In this document: positions 11,171 to 24,002 of the stretch, in pieces | How the letters are laid out: every line of letters begins with the position of its first letter | Numbering within the stretch: position 1 is the first letter of the stretch | NCBI GenBank assembly: GCA_037039925.1 | Contig: JAXRKP010000579.1 | Location: 26,001-90,000, forward strand | Direction: 5' to 3' | From: Doris montereyensis | Lineage: Eukaryota; Mollusca; Gastropoda; Nudibranchia; Dorididae | Length of the DNA stretch: 64,000 bases | Translations under genes and position numbers: made by a program | The notes under the pieces: model-generated | Told to the model about the DNA's origin: nothing | The model's input: only the letters and a program-made list of their open reading frames with translations | The model's database searches: none

Positions 11171-13319
11171 AAGTTGATACTCATTTTGATTGTCACAATA
11201 AACGCTATCCAAAACAAACTTACTTGAGGATCTATTTAGTATTATTATTATTATGAATATTGCCTTAGATCGGCCGGAAGATACGGATCATGTTCCGCGC
11301 ATCTACATGTATTATCAAAAAGCACCATCTCAAAATGAGTACAAATGTGCTGTTGCACTTGAAACAGTGTCAATAAGTAGTTGAGAATCTCTCATCTTTT
11401 CTTAGGTTTATGATTTATGGCAGAAAAATTTATTCAAATAACAGAAAAATATGATTTTCTCAAAATGTCCTTTTTTTGTTCATTATTTCCTATCTACTTT
11501 TTTTTATTTTTCAACGTATCTTCATGAAATTTGGTATAGATGATGAATGATCAAAGAAATGATCAGATGCTTTTTTTCATATGTATTAGTATTATACTAT
11601 AGTTTTGGAAAAACATAATTTTCTGTACAATATTTTTGGTTGTTCTCATATGCTATTTTCAAAAATTTATAAAAACAAAACTTACTAATGAAACAAAAAT
11701 GAAAAAGCTTTTCGATATTGAACTTGGTGAAATTTGGGGCAAAATCCAAGATGGCCGCCGTTTCCATGGCAACCGGAAGCGGCAGGAAAAAAACGACATA
11801 TTTCAACTCAGTACACCATGCCCATTACACCTATACATAAATTAACTTGATGATAGTAATGATAGTATTGATAGGAACGAACGGGAAATTTTTTCACTCC
11901 AGGTTCAAAGAGAGTGAGACAAGTGACTGACTGATTCACGATTGATGAACACGAGCAGTTCACATGTGACAATGGCAAGAAACCGGACCGAGACTATAAA
12001 CTATAACGTAAATCGGACTGAGACTGAAATCACTGAGTGAAACCAGTCATCATGCAGTTTGAGGTAGCAATAGTACTATTAGTACTAAGTAGCATTGGGC
12101 TATGGATACATGTTGTTACCGAGAAATCTTGTCCGACTTATGAGCATTTTTCGTAAATGTTTTTTTTACCAGCCCATGTTGCCTAATTTGCATAAAAAGA
12201 GCGCAGTTTGTGCATATTAATTATCAACCATCACTTACCCTGCTCCTTTAACCTGCTACATACGTAGCGTAGGTAGAAGTAGAAGGTCGCCGGTAAGACG
12301 CATAGCAAGAGCTTTGTGACTAGGACTGGGAGGTATTTCCTGTTGCTGGGCATTCCGTAGAGTTTAAGTTTAACAATAACAGTTTAAGTTTAAGCAGGAA
12401 AAATATCCTAAATTTCATGTTGCCGAAAGTGAAACTGAAACCAGTGAGAAAGAAAGAAGATGGCGGCTGTGTCACAAGTGTGCAGGCTGTAGGCTCAACT
12501 CGGTACCGTACTTCTCTGTGGATCACTGTGTCAAAAAAAAGTTTTCCCCCCATTGAAATAATATGCTACAATAATAAATATGTAAAGATGGTTTGATAAG
12601 TACATGTATTATCTTTAAATCTTTACTTTATATTGAATTAAAGTCACAAGCGACAAAAAAGCACCCCGTAGCCCGATCATGGAAGTCCTACCCATCATCA
12701 TACTGAGTCATAGGCCTGTACACATACATGTAGTTGGTAAATGAAACAAACAAAAAGGCAAATCTCATTTTGACACAAATTTGATATACACATGTACTTC
12801 GTTTTATTGGAATAAACTGCAGGGCAGGGTATTATTGTAATGTAAGAGTTTAACTTTTGCTTTCTTACCATTTTTTAAAACATTTTTTAAAAAATCATCA
12901 AAACAAAAAAAACATATGAAGTAACTGTTCCAAAAAAGAAAAAGAAAAATAAGATTAAAATAATTATGAACCAAAGAAATAAATGCCTTTTTCTTTTTAA
13001 AGACACTGTCCGTTCAATTCATAGTATAATTGTAGTAAAACTAAAAGTAGTCAAATACCCACAAAAAAGTTTTTTTTCAAAACGGGGGATAAAAAAAGAA
13101 AAAATATATGCCCTAATGCAAACTTTCATGAATTATATCAACTATATGAATTATATCAACTTATATTCATTATAATCATTCTTGATGAATTAACCAAATC
13201 ATTCTTGATTCAATGACTGCAATGATACTGAGAGTGAGAGGTGAAATATAAATGCAAAGATGGTGTGAGCGGCAAAAATGAAGCAAATCCTTATTGATTA
13301 TTAAATGTACGTATATACG

Positions 13320-13320
<1 letters not shown>
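11171..13320. other. Unassigned AT-rich sequence
   Basis: No exon with supportive splice sites and no recognised element over about 2.1 kb. The short open frames at 11597-11845, 12320-12553 and 12966-13175 look random. Confidence 0.5.
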
Positions 13321-13323
<3 letters not shown>

Positions 13324-13391
<68 letters not shown>

Positions 13392-13394
13392 TAG
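13324..13394. repeat. (TA)n microsatellite
   Basis: About 70 bp of alternating tata; frames through it are poly-Tyr/Ile artefacts. Confidence 0.98.
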
Positions 13395-13529
13395 ATGAGA
13401 CGGGAGAGAACTAATCACAATACAAACCACTGGGACTGGGACATGCAAGTTATACAGAGACCAACTCTGATGTTAATTTGTTTGTTTCACAGGGTTTTTT
13501 TAAACAAAATATTCAAGCACTTTTGTATC

Positions 13530-14290
13530 TATCTGTAAAGTAAAGCTGAACCTCTCATAGTTTGACCGCTTATACCTCAGCAACCACTGCACGCCATAAC
13601 CTCCATATTTCGTGTGTGGATCTCAAATAGCCTGCTTTATGTTATTAACGAATAAGACTTGGATCAAACCAGCATCGCCCAAACCAACTAGTCGTCACTT
13701 GTACTTGTATAACAATTAATAACATAACTCAACTGCCTAAGCCAGACCACATTCAACCAGGAATGGCTAAGTTCAAGTCAGGATTCTTTAAATGTTACTA
13801 CATATACATGTGTTTCATTATTTATAAACCCTGACGGAGCGACAACGTTTGTATTTACCATGCACATATCAAGATCTTTGAAATTGAAAATGTAATGTAA
13901 TTTTTTAAGCCCTATTTTTTTCTTTTTTCATTTTCGGTGTGGTTGTGTGTAGTAAAATTTTCATTTTTGTAATGCACCCATATGACATGTTGTCGCAATA
14001 TACATTTTGTATTTTGTATTTATATATATATGTGCATTATTTTTTTATTTTTTAAAATTGTTTGCCTGCGATTGAGAAAGCTTTTCAGTGTTACGAGATC
14101 GAATGAAATATCTGGATTTCCAGTCATTACAATACGATGAATTGTCATGAATAGCCTGAGTAACCTCAGTATTGAATACTGATTCACCTGTATTCGATAC
14201 AGCGGTGTCTGACTTTACCACAGTCAAAGTTTGAGAGACCCAGCTTTATAATAATAATAAAGAGAAATCGTAATCCACCATTGTTTTCGA
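13530..14290 (+). mobile_element. Family B MITE-like element split by about 350 bp
   Basis: The left half (13530-13690) begins taaagctgaacctctcatag and tttgaccgctta. The right half (14050-14290) has atagcctgagtaacctcag, tattcgatacagcggtgtc and cagtcaaagtttgagagacc ending cagctttata. The two ends are imperfect inverted repeats of about 28 bp. The AT-rich block between about 13695 and 14045 is absent from the 5440-5800 copy and may be an insertion. Confidence 0.65.
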
Positions 14291-14708
14291 GTAGGCTTGT
14301 TTTATAATAATATTGCTAATAAAATATTCATAATTTAATTTAATAATCCCATTTAGAATTTCCAAAGAATGAGTCAACTTACCAGAAAAGTCCAGTGAAT
14401 ACTTCTGAACAAAATTGGCTGGCATGCGATGAATGACAATTAAAATTTATCATGCATGATTTTTTTAAAATTTTTCTTTTTTGAAAGGTCTCAACATAAT
14501 AATAATCATACTAATACTATTACTACCTAGATTCTACTAAAGCGATTTATCATGCATGATCATTTTTAATTTTTTTAAAGGGTCTCAACATAATACTAAT
14601 AATACCTAGATTCTACTACCAGATCTAATGTAATATAAATCTTTTGCTTAACTCACTTGAGACTGGATTCAATTTCCTCTTCTTTCTTTTTTTTTACATT
14701 CGTTGGAG
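14291..14708. other. Unassigned, with a local duplication
   Basis: The segment tttatcatgcatgat..ggtctcaacataata..acctagattctacta occurs twice (about 14447-14540 and 14547-14625). No coding signal. Confidence 0.6.
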
Positions 14709-14711
14709 TTT

Positions 14712-14758
14712 GATTTCAATTTAATTTGATTTACCCACGTCCACAACTAGATCCAGAA
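14712..14758 (-). mobile_element. Family A SINE 3' terminal remnant
   Basis: aatttgatttacccacgtcc matches the reverse complement of the family A terminus. Confidence 0.5.
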
Positions 14759-15441
14759 CACGTCTAGACCTACGAACATATTCTGGATCTTGATCACCAC
14801 TACACTCATAAGTCATATTCTGACTCGCTAGAATCGTCAAACAGTGTTTAAAAAAGCGCTCAGTTACAGTAGCTTCCCTTGAACTGCGATAACTCATGAA
14901 GTTACCGACCGACTTCCAGGGAAACTGCATGAAAGGTGTTAAAGTTAAAGGGCTAAACTAGCGTATGCGTTGGAGCCGGTTCCCCCACACTATTAATAGC
15001 AATATTTTCCTTGGCATCCGGCCAGTCGAACACGCTGGCCTCTGTGTCTCAAGTGAGGTAAAACAAAGCACACACTACACCCAGGCCTCAGTCTCAGTGG
15101 GCTCTTCGCTCTTCTGTGCTTGGTTTTTTTTTGTCTCGCCTGCGTCTCGCTTTCTGCTTAGGAATTTCACGCGAGTGGTGATGGACAAGCCCACTGAGAT
15201 TGGGCCCAACGGGAATCTTTAAAAACGAAGAAAGATTTAAATCATCTGTCATCATGAACTTAATGATTGATATGGAAAAATGAATTGGGATGAAATTACA
15301 TGAAAAAATACTGAAATACATGAAACTTCTAAGAACACATTGAGTTTGATAACCTGTCACGGGGCTGATGAGGGTTGAATGGGAGCTACAGGAGGTGTGG
15401 AGATGTGGATCGGCAAGGGGTAACGCCGCTACAAAATAATC

Positions 15442-15473
<32 letters not shown>

Positions 15474-16824
15474 AAACAAAACTACCAAATTTGTAATTTT
15501 TATTGCCTTTCTAATTTTTAAAAATATTTTTTTTTAAATACATTTTTAGGTAGGTATTCATGCCATTAAACAAATAACGTAAAATTAAAAAAATTAATCA
15601 AATGTTCTAAAATGGTCCAGCCAAAACGTTGAAGTTGAAGCGTATATATTTAAAAATTTGACAAAGAAATATTTTTTTAAACGAACTTTAAGCCGATACA
15701 ATTGGTTTTATCAGCCTTGTCATACATGGCACTGGCGTTACAGTTACAGTATGTATCCCCCCACCCCTTCCCTGTTGTAAGTAGGTGTTTAGTAACAATC
15801 AATTCTGAAAAACACACTTTTGCATATTAAAAACAATTTCTTTAGTCATGATAAGCCATCAGACAAAACACATAAGCAATGGTCTCAATTTGACATCGCC
15901 TTTTATCAACAATTTCCAAAACGTCAAAAATCATGGACATCTTCCTTTTGTTTTTTTGTAAATCCATCGTTGAGTAGATCAATGCTTCTTTAATTCGACA
16001 GAGTCAGATTCCGACACATGAAAAAAAGAGAGAGGACAGTTCTGATGTATTCATTCGAAATATTGGATTTCTTAAAGTTAAAGGCAAAACGACAAAAAGC
16101 GACGAGTGAATATATGTGTGTGTCTGTGATCATACAACTTTTTGACGAATGGCGTATATGTCCTTACAGTTAAAAATGTATAGAGGGATGGTCATGAAAG
16201 TGAGTATGTTACATCATGTTTTGAAGAGGGGGAGGGAGGGAGGGAGGAGGGGAGGAGGATGTGAATGTTGTTAAAAATTAAGAATAAAATAATAAATTCG
16301 ATAAGGAGACGTGGGTGTGAACCATCCCTGTCTGTGCGTGCCTTTTTGGCGGCAGACAGGATACTGGAGCACCCAACTACACGAGTCCATGGACACGCGA
16401 TACAATCGCCGAGTCCATGGACGCGCATCATCAACGAATCCACGGACAGCCTTCCAAATCCTACGTATCTGCCAATCGAGACTTGGTGGTGTGAGCAAGT
16501 CCTCATCTCGCAGTCGGTAGTCAGTAGCAGACAGGGCCTCAACATTCACTCTCCGGTGCATTTCTCCGGACTCTCCGGTGCATTTCTCCCTTGGCCACCT
16601 CCCTTCAACCACCAAAAACAAAAACCCAACAAAAAAAACAAAAACACACACACAAAAGACGATTGGCCTCCACACAGCTGCCTGGATAACACTGCCTGCT
16701 GCATGCGACTCTCTATTTCTTGGATTTGGATTTGCCCTTCTTGCCCTGCAGCGAGAGGAAGAAAAGAAAAGAAAAGAAAATTTTTATTTTTTTTAAATTA
16801 TGTTTTTTAAGTTTAAAAATTAAT
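14759..16824. other. Unassigned sequence
   Basis: No protein family recognised in the open frames at 14721-14930, 14965-15222 or 16192-16810. Contains (GA)n at about 15431-15461, a ggga-rich tract at 16227-16260, and gagtccatggac and ctctccggtgcatttctcc short repeats at 16383-16590. Confidence 0.5.
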
Positions 16825-16827
16825 TGA

Positions 16828-17060
16828 AATTTACCCTGTCCACCATTGTGGTGATCTCATTCATTCTCAATCAGAGTGAATTAAAGAGGAAACAGCAAGA
16901 TAAAAGAGAAGTGAAAGAGTAAAGGGAAAGAAGCTGGTCCAGCGGGTAGGTCCTACAACTCAGCAGTGCCCGCCACCCAGCCGGGTTTTTTTTTAAAAAT
17001 AAGAAAGTGAAAGAGCAACAAAAATGTGCAACTGCAACCGACAGGCCAGCAACGAACAAG
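16828..17060 (+). repeat. Family C element
   Basis: Starts ttaccctgtccaccattgtg, gatctcattcattctcaatc, then ggaaacagcaagataaaaga, gtgaaagagtaaagggaaag, then ggtcctacaactcagcagtgcccgcc-like end. Confidence 0.75.
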
Positions 17061-17094
17061 TCACAGAAATTGCGTTCAAAATTGTAATAAAAAG

Positions 17095-17920
17095 GTATTG
17101 AACATTTCTAACTTTGAGTTTGACCACTTATAACTCAGGAACTACTGCACCAACAAACTTCACATTTAGCCTGTAGATTTCAAATAGCCTGCTTTAGGTT
17201 ATTAGCAAATAAACTCTTGGATCAAATCAGTCTTTTAAGTGATTGGAAATAGATTGTTTTGCGTGCGATCCACGAATCTTTTTATTGTTACTACTAGAGC
17301 CAGAGATAATACTAATGATACCTAGATTCTACTATGTCAACACTATAAAAAGCCATCATAGCTTCAGTATTGAGTACTACGTAAAAAGCCTGTGTAACTT
17401 CAATATTGAGTACTACATAAAAAGCCTGTGAAACTTCAATATTGAGTACTACGTAAAAACCTGTGTAACTTCAATATTGAGTACTGTGTAACTTCAATAT
17501 TGAGTACTACGTAAAAAGTCTGTGTAACTTCAATATTGAGTACTATGTGCCTGTTTAACTTCAATATTGAGTACTACGTAAAAAGCCTGTGTAACTTCAA
17601 TATTGAGTACTATGTAAAAAGCCTGTGTAACTTCAATATTGAGTACTATGTAAAAAACCTGTGTAACTTCAGTATTGAGTACTATGTAAAAATTGAGCCT
17701 GTGTAACTTCAATATTTAGTACTATGTAAAAAGCCTGTGTAACTTCAGTATTGAGTACTATGTAAAAAGCCTGTGTAACTTCAATATTGAGTACTACGTA
17801 AAAAGCCTGTGTAACTTCAGTATTGAGTACTATGTAAAACCTGTGTAACTTCAGTATGAGTACTACTTTAATCTAATACTAATAATCGCCTGTAACTGAT
17901 AAAGTGGTTTCAGCTGTCGG
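17095..17920 (+). mobile_element. Family B MITE-like element expanded by an internal array
   Basis: The left part (17095-17300) matches other family B copies (ctcaggaactactgcacc, tcaaatagcctgctttagg, ttggaaatagattgtttt, cgatccacgaa). The right remnant (17880-17915, taataatcgcctgtaactga, taaagtggttt) matches the segment before the terminal repeat. Between them the element's single copy of atagcctgagtaacctcagt has become a long tandem array. Confidence 0.7.
17335..17875 (+). repeat. 36-bp minisatellite (unit includes gcctgtgtaacttcaatatt)
   Basis: About 15 copies of a unit of about 36 bp: aaaaagcctgtgtaacttc followed by aatattgagtactacgt. Some copies are truncated (for example at 17460-17495). 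The unit is homologous to an internal piece of family B, seen once in the copy at 14050-14290. Confidence 0.92.
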
Positions 17921-18149
17921 AGGAGACCAGAATCGTCCTCTTTCTCTTTCTTCTGGAGAACGATTTAAGCAGCGTTGTTTTTGGAGTTTAAGCTGTACTT
18001 GCGGAGGAACAAAAAAATAGTGAATTGCAGTAGCCAATCTTTGAGAAAATCAAAGATAGGATAAGCTTGCTGCACGCTTGTATCGTAATGAAAGGACTGA
18101 TGGTCCTGATGCTTTTTAAGGGTGATCATGACACACGTTCTTATCTGAC

Positions 18150-19860
18150 TAATGTAACTGGCCATTGATAATTATCACTGTCGGGTTAATGGTGAGATTT
18201 CTTACGTTGTTCGCTAATATCAGTGCCGTCGATGCGCAGTGACAAGTCTAAACCGTCATTGCCTTAATAGACAGAGTTGCCAATGAACCTCTGTCTTATC
18301 CCCATTTAGTTTTATTTTGTTTTGCAGACATCCAATTCCGAATATCTGAAATGCAACGTTCATAAACATCTACTTTCGATGACATATCTGATTGTGTAGA
18401 CACATGCTGTAGATTTGAGTGCCGTTCGCAGTACATGTGATACGCAAGCGACTGTTATTCCAATATTCTTGCTACTTGAGAGGTAAATAAAACGAATAGT
18501 AAAGGGCCCAAAACGTAGCCTTGGGGTACACCGCAGAGAATGTTACATTCTATGGAGGCTGACCCACCGATTGAAACTACTTGGGTTCTTTCCGATAGAC
18601 ACAAGAACCAGTCGAGAGCAAGACTAGAGATACCAAACGCAGTCCTACGCCTTTCGAGTAGAATGCCGTGGTCCAAGGTATCGAAGACTGCGACGAGATC
18701 TTAAAGTAAAAGATCAAGGATTGTGGTCTTTCCACTATCTATAACTTTAAGGAGATAATTTACGATCTTCATGAATGCTGTCTCTGTACTGTGGTTCGCA
18801 CGATAGGCTGACTGAAAACATTCTTGAAGTAAGTTAGATAGAGATCACAGATCTATAGTTTTTCAAATTTTCACCAGGGGCCTCACCACAGCTCTTTTGA
18901 AAGTTCTCGGGAGGATCCCCATCCTCAACGAATTGTTGATTAGTTTTGTGATATATGGCGATAATTCATGAATGCATTCTTTCAAAAGTTACGTTGGCAT
19001 GGGATTTAGTTGGCAAGATTTATTTGGACTCGTGAGAACAATTTTCTTAATGTCGCCAATAGAAATTTCAGTGAACGATGTTATGGCTTCACCAACAAAT
19101 GATGTAAATTCAGTGTGACTAGCAACCTCGTACAATTTGTTTCTGATATCTGATATCTTATCAATAAAACAGTCTACGAGCCGCTCTGCAAGTTTTTTTT
19201 GCATCGCTGCGCAATGGCAAATTTCATGTTTGTTCTTTTCCAAGAAGGCTGTTTGTTATTCTAGAAAATTCTTTAGAATTCGAATGTTATCAAACTTTTC
19301 AAGGTAGTACTCTATTTTGGCCTTGTTTGTCACTGCCTTCAGTTGTCTCTGGTGGTATATATGTATCTTTCTCTCCCAAAAGTCGAACCCGAGATCTTCC
19401 ATATCTTTTCTGCCTTTCGTTTTTCTTGTTTAGCCTGCTTTACTTCTAAATTGTACCATTTCAATGATGGCACTGTTAAAATTGTCCACATTCACTTCTT
19501 CACATTTTGATGCAAGAGAAAGAGATACAGATAAGTCTACTTTGAATACCAAAACATCTATTTTCTTGAGGTCTCTCGACACAACTTCTCTTTTGGTGAA
19601 AAGCCTCTACTTTAACACCAAACGAGACCAATGAATAGTCAGAGAGACACACGTCATCTTCTATTGCCAGAGTCGCCAGTTCAACGTCTGTGCTTGTTAA
19701 AAATAAAACCCAGTCAAGGATGCGCCCGCCGATGTGAGTTGCTTTACTCACATGCTGTGACATCTGGTGGGTCGAAAGTAATTTATTTATTTTTCTTTTA
19801 GGTCTGAAATATCTCGATCGTAGTGCAAATTGAAATCTCCATTGACAATGTTTTCCCTTG
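18150..19860 (-). pseudogene. Decayed CR1-like LINE (endonuclease to reverse transcriptase)
   Basis: On the minus strand the order is: end of an AP endonuclease (about 19760-19500, KATHIGGRILDWVL and DVCLSDYSLVSF); the linker (about 19240-18990, LAERLVDCFIDKISDIRNK and SPNKSCQLNPMPT); and the RT core (about 18676-18455, MDHGILLERRRTAFGIS and CGVPQGYVLGPLLFVLFTSQ). Downstream is VDVYERCISDIRNWMSA and a VANNVRNL block. These are typical of CR1/Jockey-group elements common in marine invertebrates. Several frameshifts and stops, and a damaged YADD box region, make it non-functional. Confidence 0.85.
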
Positions 19861-20027
19861 CCTTTATATCATGCATAAGATTAATATTAAATAAGAACGA
19901 AATCCTCAAATTCATCAATAAAGTCCGAGTTTTTTTAGTTTGTTTCCATCACTGGGTGATGGTCTGTACATGCCATTATTGCCATGAATATATAGAGTCA
20001 TCCAAACCACTCAAATTCATCCACATT

Positions 20028-20342
20028 GGGTGTCGGCCTCTCAGCCAAAAGGAAGTGGGTTATAGCCCCGCTAACAGTTGAAAACTTTTCTCAAGTTTTT
20101 TTTTTCTCAAGAAAAATCTACCCCTCTGGTCCAGGTAGATGGATAGACACCTGGCCCCATCGGAGACGGACGAAGAAAAAAAAGGAAGTCCCGTGTGCAG
20201 CTCACAACGCTGTGTGTACGTTAAAAATGCCGTGGCTGTTTAAAGTAATTAAAGGGGGCAGTCGAGACAAATTTTTAAAATCCTACAAAAAAAACCAAAG
20301 ATCACCTTAGTTGTGGATGTGGGTAAAATCAAATCAAATCCA
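20028..20342 (+). mobile_element. Family A SINE, full length
   Basis: tgtcggcctctcagccaaaa, gtgggttatagccccgctaa (degenerate B-box), a T-run, ctggtccaggtagatggata, gtcccgtgtgcagctcacaa, and the terminus gttgtggatgtgggtaaaat with a caaatcaaatc tail. Confidence 0.88.
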
Positions 20343-20734
20343 AAAAGAATTCCCAACATAGACGTAAAAGTTTAAGTAAACAAATCATTATATAACATTA
20401 TAAAAAGAGGAGTGCCAATACTGCCAAGTGGTTCAGTAATAGAGAGAAAAATACATCCATGTCAGAAGCAAAAAACCAAAGAAGTAAAATATAATAATTA
20501 ATACATCGACGAATGCCAGTAATCTAGCGCCTACAGTACAACTACGTTACAACCGTAGAAACCGGCTACGCGGGTCAACATGCTGAACTTCCGTCAAAAT
20601 TGGTAGTGAGGATAACATAGCGGAAACTCGACGATCGTTGAAAACAGTATGAAAAGTGCATCGTTAAAGGAATTAACACATATACAAAAAAGAAGTTTCC
20701 TTTTTCTGATCTTTATTTTTGAACGCCAACATGG

Positions 20735-21165
20735 ACAATATACATTGTAAACATATCAACCCATCGTTCACTAAAAACATAGCATTCACTATTTGGACGC
20801 ACATCATATGGTGAAACAGCCATCCGTCAGTGCAAAACACACCGTGTAAATACGGAAATACTATCCCAATATAAAAGTAATCATAGAAATAAAACCAAAA
20901 ATACCAAAAGCTGTACAATTCAACAGGACAAATAAGGAATCAGACAAAGGCACATTTCCATGGAAGTAATAATCACTCATTATTTGGACGTACATGTACA
21001 TCATATCAGGTAAAACAGCCACCCGCCAGTTCAATACACACCTTGTAATTACAGGAAATACTTTCCCGATACAAAAGTAGTCATAGACATAAAACCAAAA
21101 ATACCAAAAGCTGTACAATTCAACAGAACAAGTAAGGAATCAGACAACGGGCTGTTTCCATCAAG
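20735..21165. repeat. Direct tandem duplication, about 185-200 bp unit
   Basis: The block ending ataaaaccaaaaatacc, aaaagctgtacaattcaaca occurs at about 20735-20935 and again at about 20960-21130. Both also share atttggacg..catcatat and cagttcaatacacacc-like text. The similar open frames on the minus strand (starting MYSFWYFWFY) follow from the duplication and do not look like a protein. Confidence 0.8.
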
Positions 21166-22440
21166 CGTATCACATACGTGTGTCACGTATACGGAGCGTA
21201 TGTTTTGTGCTTCCTTCTATGAAACAGATTTCATTTCTGCATGAGGTGAACACACTTCATGTGCAGAAAGTGTGTTGTAAAATGCCTGCAAAGCGTCTTC
21301 TCATGCTCTATATTATTGAAATACTCAATAAAAACAGTATGCCGCTGACAACTTTGTTAAATTGAGGACGCTCAACACCAATCTGTCATTATTTCCAATA
21401 TTTCGAAAAATAACAAAAATTTACGGAGAAGTGCAATAATAGTTTTATGGGGGAAAAGTGTCTCAGGACTTTTATTAACACCGATCCCTGTAAGTCTCGA
21501 CCATTAAATAAGGGTTTCTTTTTTTTTTAAAATACAGTAAACCTTCATATACACATACTTTTCAAGGTCATCGGGGGTAATGCGGCACTACAAGACCATT
21601 TCACTCAAAAATGATTTCAACGGCTAATTTTGCAATTAAATGGGTACAAAGATACAAGAAAGATCTTGTCGGGCATCTAAACCCATACACCGGAAAGTAG
21701 AATGGGAGCTGATAAAGATTGTATTTGAGCGGAAAATTTTAAGTTTTGGGTTTTGGTTGCTATGGTAACACCAATAAACGGCCGCCAATTTTGGAATCTT
21801 TGACAATCTTTAACGGACAATGTTTTGCTCCCTCTATCAGTTACTCTCCTGAAAATTTCACAAAACATTTTTTTCCCTAATCAATATGAAAGGTATAACA
21901 AAAAAAAACCCTGACAATTTCCACTCTGAAATTATTCTTTTTTTTTTTTTAATTCGACTGGTATTGTGGTATTGATAAATAAAATTTAAAAAGGTCCTGT
22001 AAAAATGTGGACATAAGGGGGGTAAAATGATGTGGTAAATGATGTGCCTGAATAAAACATTTACTTTTGGGATGAAAAACACGGTTTTGAGAAAAATGAA
22101 AAAAAAGTAAACATGTCAATGTCAAGTTTCACTCAAATGTCAAATGTCCACCTCCTTCCTAAGCGATTTGACATGACACTGACACGTTTTCTTCTCTTCT
22201 TCATTTCCTCAATTTTGATATTTTGCACACGTTTCCCCTTAATGCAGATTTACGGACTCAAAGCCGGAAAAAAAACTACTGAATACATTTTTTATGGACT
22301 GATTGACAGTTACGCCATTATGACCAAAGCCCTTAATAAAAAAAACACCATTGAAATCCACCTTCCTGTCAGGTAGCTAAACAGTGATTTCATATCAAAC
22401 TTTCGTTTATTTCGATTTCTTTTATAAATTCGTTGAAATT
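21166..22440. other. Unassigned sequence
   Basis: No exon recognised. The piece acagtaaaccttcatataca, catacttttcaa (about 21535-21570) resembles part of family E at 26.9 and 35.3 kb. Confidence 0.5.
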
Positions 22441-22479
22441 ACTGTCCATGGTTGGGGGGGGGGGGCGGGACCTCAGCAG

Positions 22480-22770
22480 TCCAGCTCCAGAGGTAAAGAA
22501 GTCGGCCTCTCAAACAAATGGTAGTGGAATCGAGCCCCGCCAACGGTTGACAAATTTCCCCGTTCTTTTCTAGCACAATCACCCCCTCCCATTGAAGACG
22601 GAATGATAAAAGGGAGGTCCTGTATGCAGATCACAACATTCTGTGCACGTTAAAAATCCCTTGGCTGTTTACAGGGCAGTTTGGACAAAATTAAAAATAC
22701 TATTCCTACCAAAATCCCCGAGATCACCTTAGTCGTGGATGTGGGTAAAACAAATCTAACAAACTCCCTT
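22480..22770 (+). mobile_element. Family A SINE, full length
   Basis: cagtccagctccagaggtaa, gtcggcctctcaaacaaatg, atcgagccccgccaacggtt, then tgcacgttaaaaatccctt, ggctgtttacagggcagttt and cttagtcgtggatgtgggta. Confidence 0.9.
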
Positions 22771-23719
22771 CATCAAATAAAGTCATCTCGGGATGAACTG
22801 ACTGGGAACAGCAGTATGAAAGACGTGTGAAAGTACTGAGGAAAACTTGATCATAACCCTGAAATGAAAAAAACGTTAATTGTTACACTATCCCACCAGT
22901 AGCGTGTCATATGGCAAAAAGACGGGTCAGTAAGTTGTCCATCACTGGCCTCGTTCTCAACTTTGACATTTGAATAAAATCTATAAAAGTAGTTCTGGAA
23001 GCTATTTACGACTTAGAAACTAAATCTAGATCTACAGAAGGTCACTTCACTTGTTTTGTCTTTTTGATTTCTAGATGATAACGGTTGTAATAATACAAAT
23101 CGATGGTGAAAGTCGCAAACCGTTTAAGTCCAATTTTGGATGTTTTGAGAAAATCAAAGAAAACGATGCTAAGCATTTTAATCTTATTTCACAGACTACA
23201 CGATTTGCAAGTGCCAATAGGGATACACAGATTGATCGGGACCGAACAATCATGTCGTTATCGGGGGATGTCGTTATTCAGAATTTTTCAAACTGGCGGC
23301 GAAAGGGGGCGTTACGAGTGAGGCTAGTCAATTGGGAAGATGTGGTGGGGCCCTGAAAAGGGCCGGTGTGTTGGGGGTGGGGTTGGTAGAGCCAGCAGAT
23401 GGGTTTACTAGCTGGTTGTCACGGCCTTAGTACCCTCAGAGATGGAGAAATAATCTCACACGTTGTCATTGGCCGAAAGAGAAGTGTTTTCATTGCTAAG
23501 AATACGTGTCAATTTTGTCAATATTGATCAAATTTTCATGTCAAATGTAGTGTTTATGGCTAGACTTATGTCGTTATTGGGAGGTTTCACGTCACTATTC
23601 GGAGGTTTTTTTTACTAATGATATATAGCAACAACAAAAAACGGGACCAGGGATCCACGTCACTATCGGGGGATTGTCGTTATTCGGAGATGTCATTATC
23701 GGGGGATTGCACTGTAGTA
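22771..23719. other. Unassigned, with 'gtcgttatcgggggatg' short repeats
   Basis: Short related strings (tgtcgttatcgggggatgtc, cgtcactatcgggggattgt, tgtcgttattcggag) recur at 23250-23290, 23567-23605 and 23655-23712. No protein family is recognised in the open frames at 23075-23356. Confidence 0.5.
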
Positions 23720-23955
23720 GGTTCGAGACCCACCCCCAACCCCACAGTTGAAAAACTTTTTCGAGTTTTTTTTCAAGCAGAATCTCCCACCGGATACGGA
23801 CGATAAAAAGGCGGTCCCATGTGCAGATCACAACACTCTGTGCACGTTAAAGATCCCTAGGCTGGTTACAGACCACTTCAGGCAAAGTTCAAACTCCTAC
23901 CAAAACCCTGATATCACCTTAGTTGTGGATGTGGGTAAATCAAATCAAATACAAA
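23720..23955 (+). mobile_element. Family A SINE, head truncated
   Basis: ggttcgagacccaccccca (B-box), tttcaagcagaatctcccac, gatacggacgataaaaagg, ctctgtgcacgttaaagatc and the terminus gttgtggatgtgggtaaatc with caaatcaaat. Confidence 0.88.
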
Positions 23956-24002
23956 AATCACATATTTATATACACTGCACATTCACGACTACGTCAGCGA
24001 CA

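Noticed and set aside
16192..16810. Open frames of 117-181 residues on both strands
   Set aside because: No domain recognised, overlapping frames equally open, and local short repeats (gagtccatggac, ctctccggtgcatttctcc) explain some of the length.
20673..21118. Two similar frames starting MYSFWYFWFY
   Set aside because: Similarity comes from a DNA-level tandem duplication; composition is not protein-like and no domain is seen.
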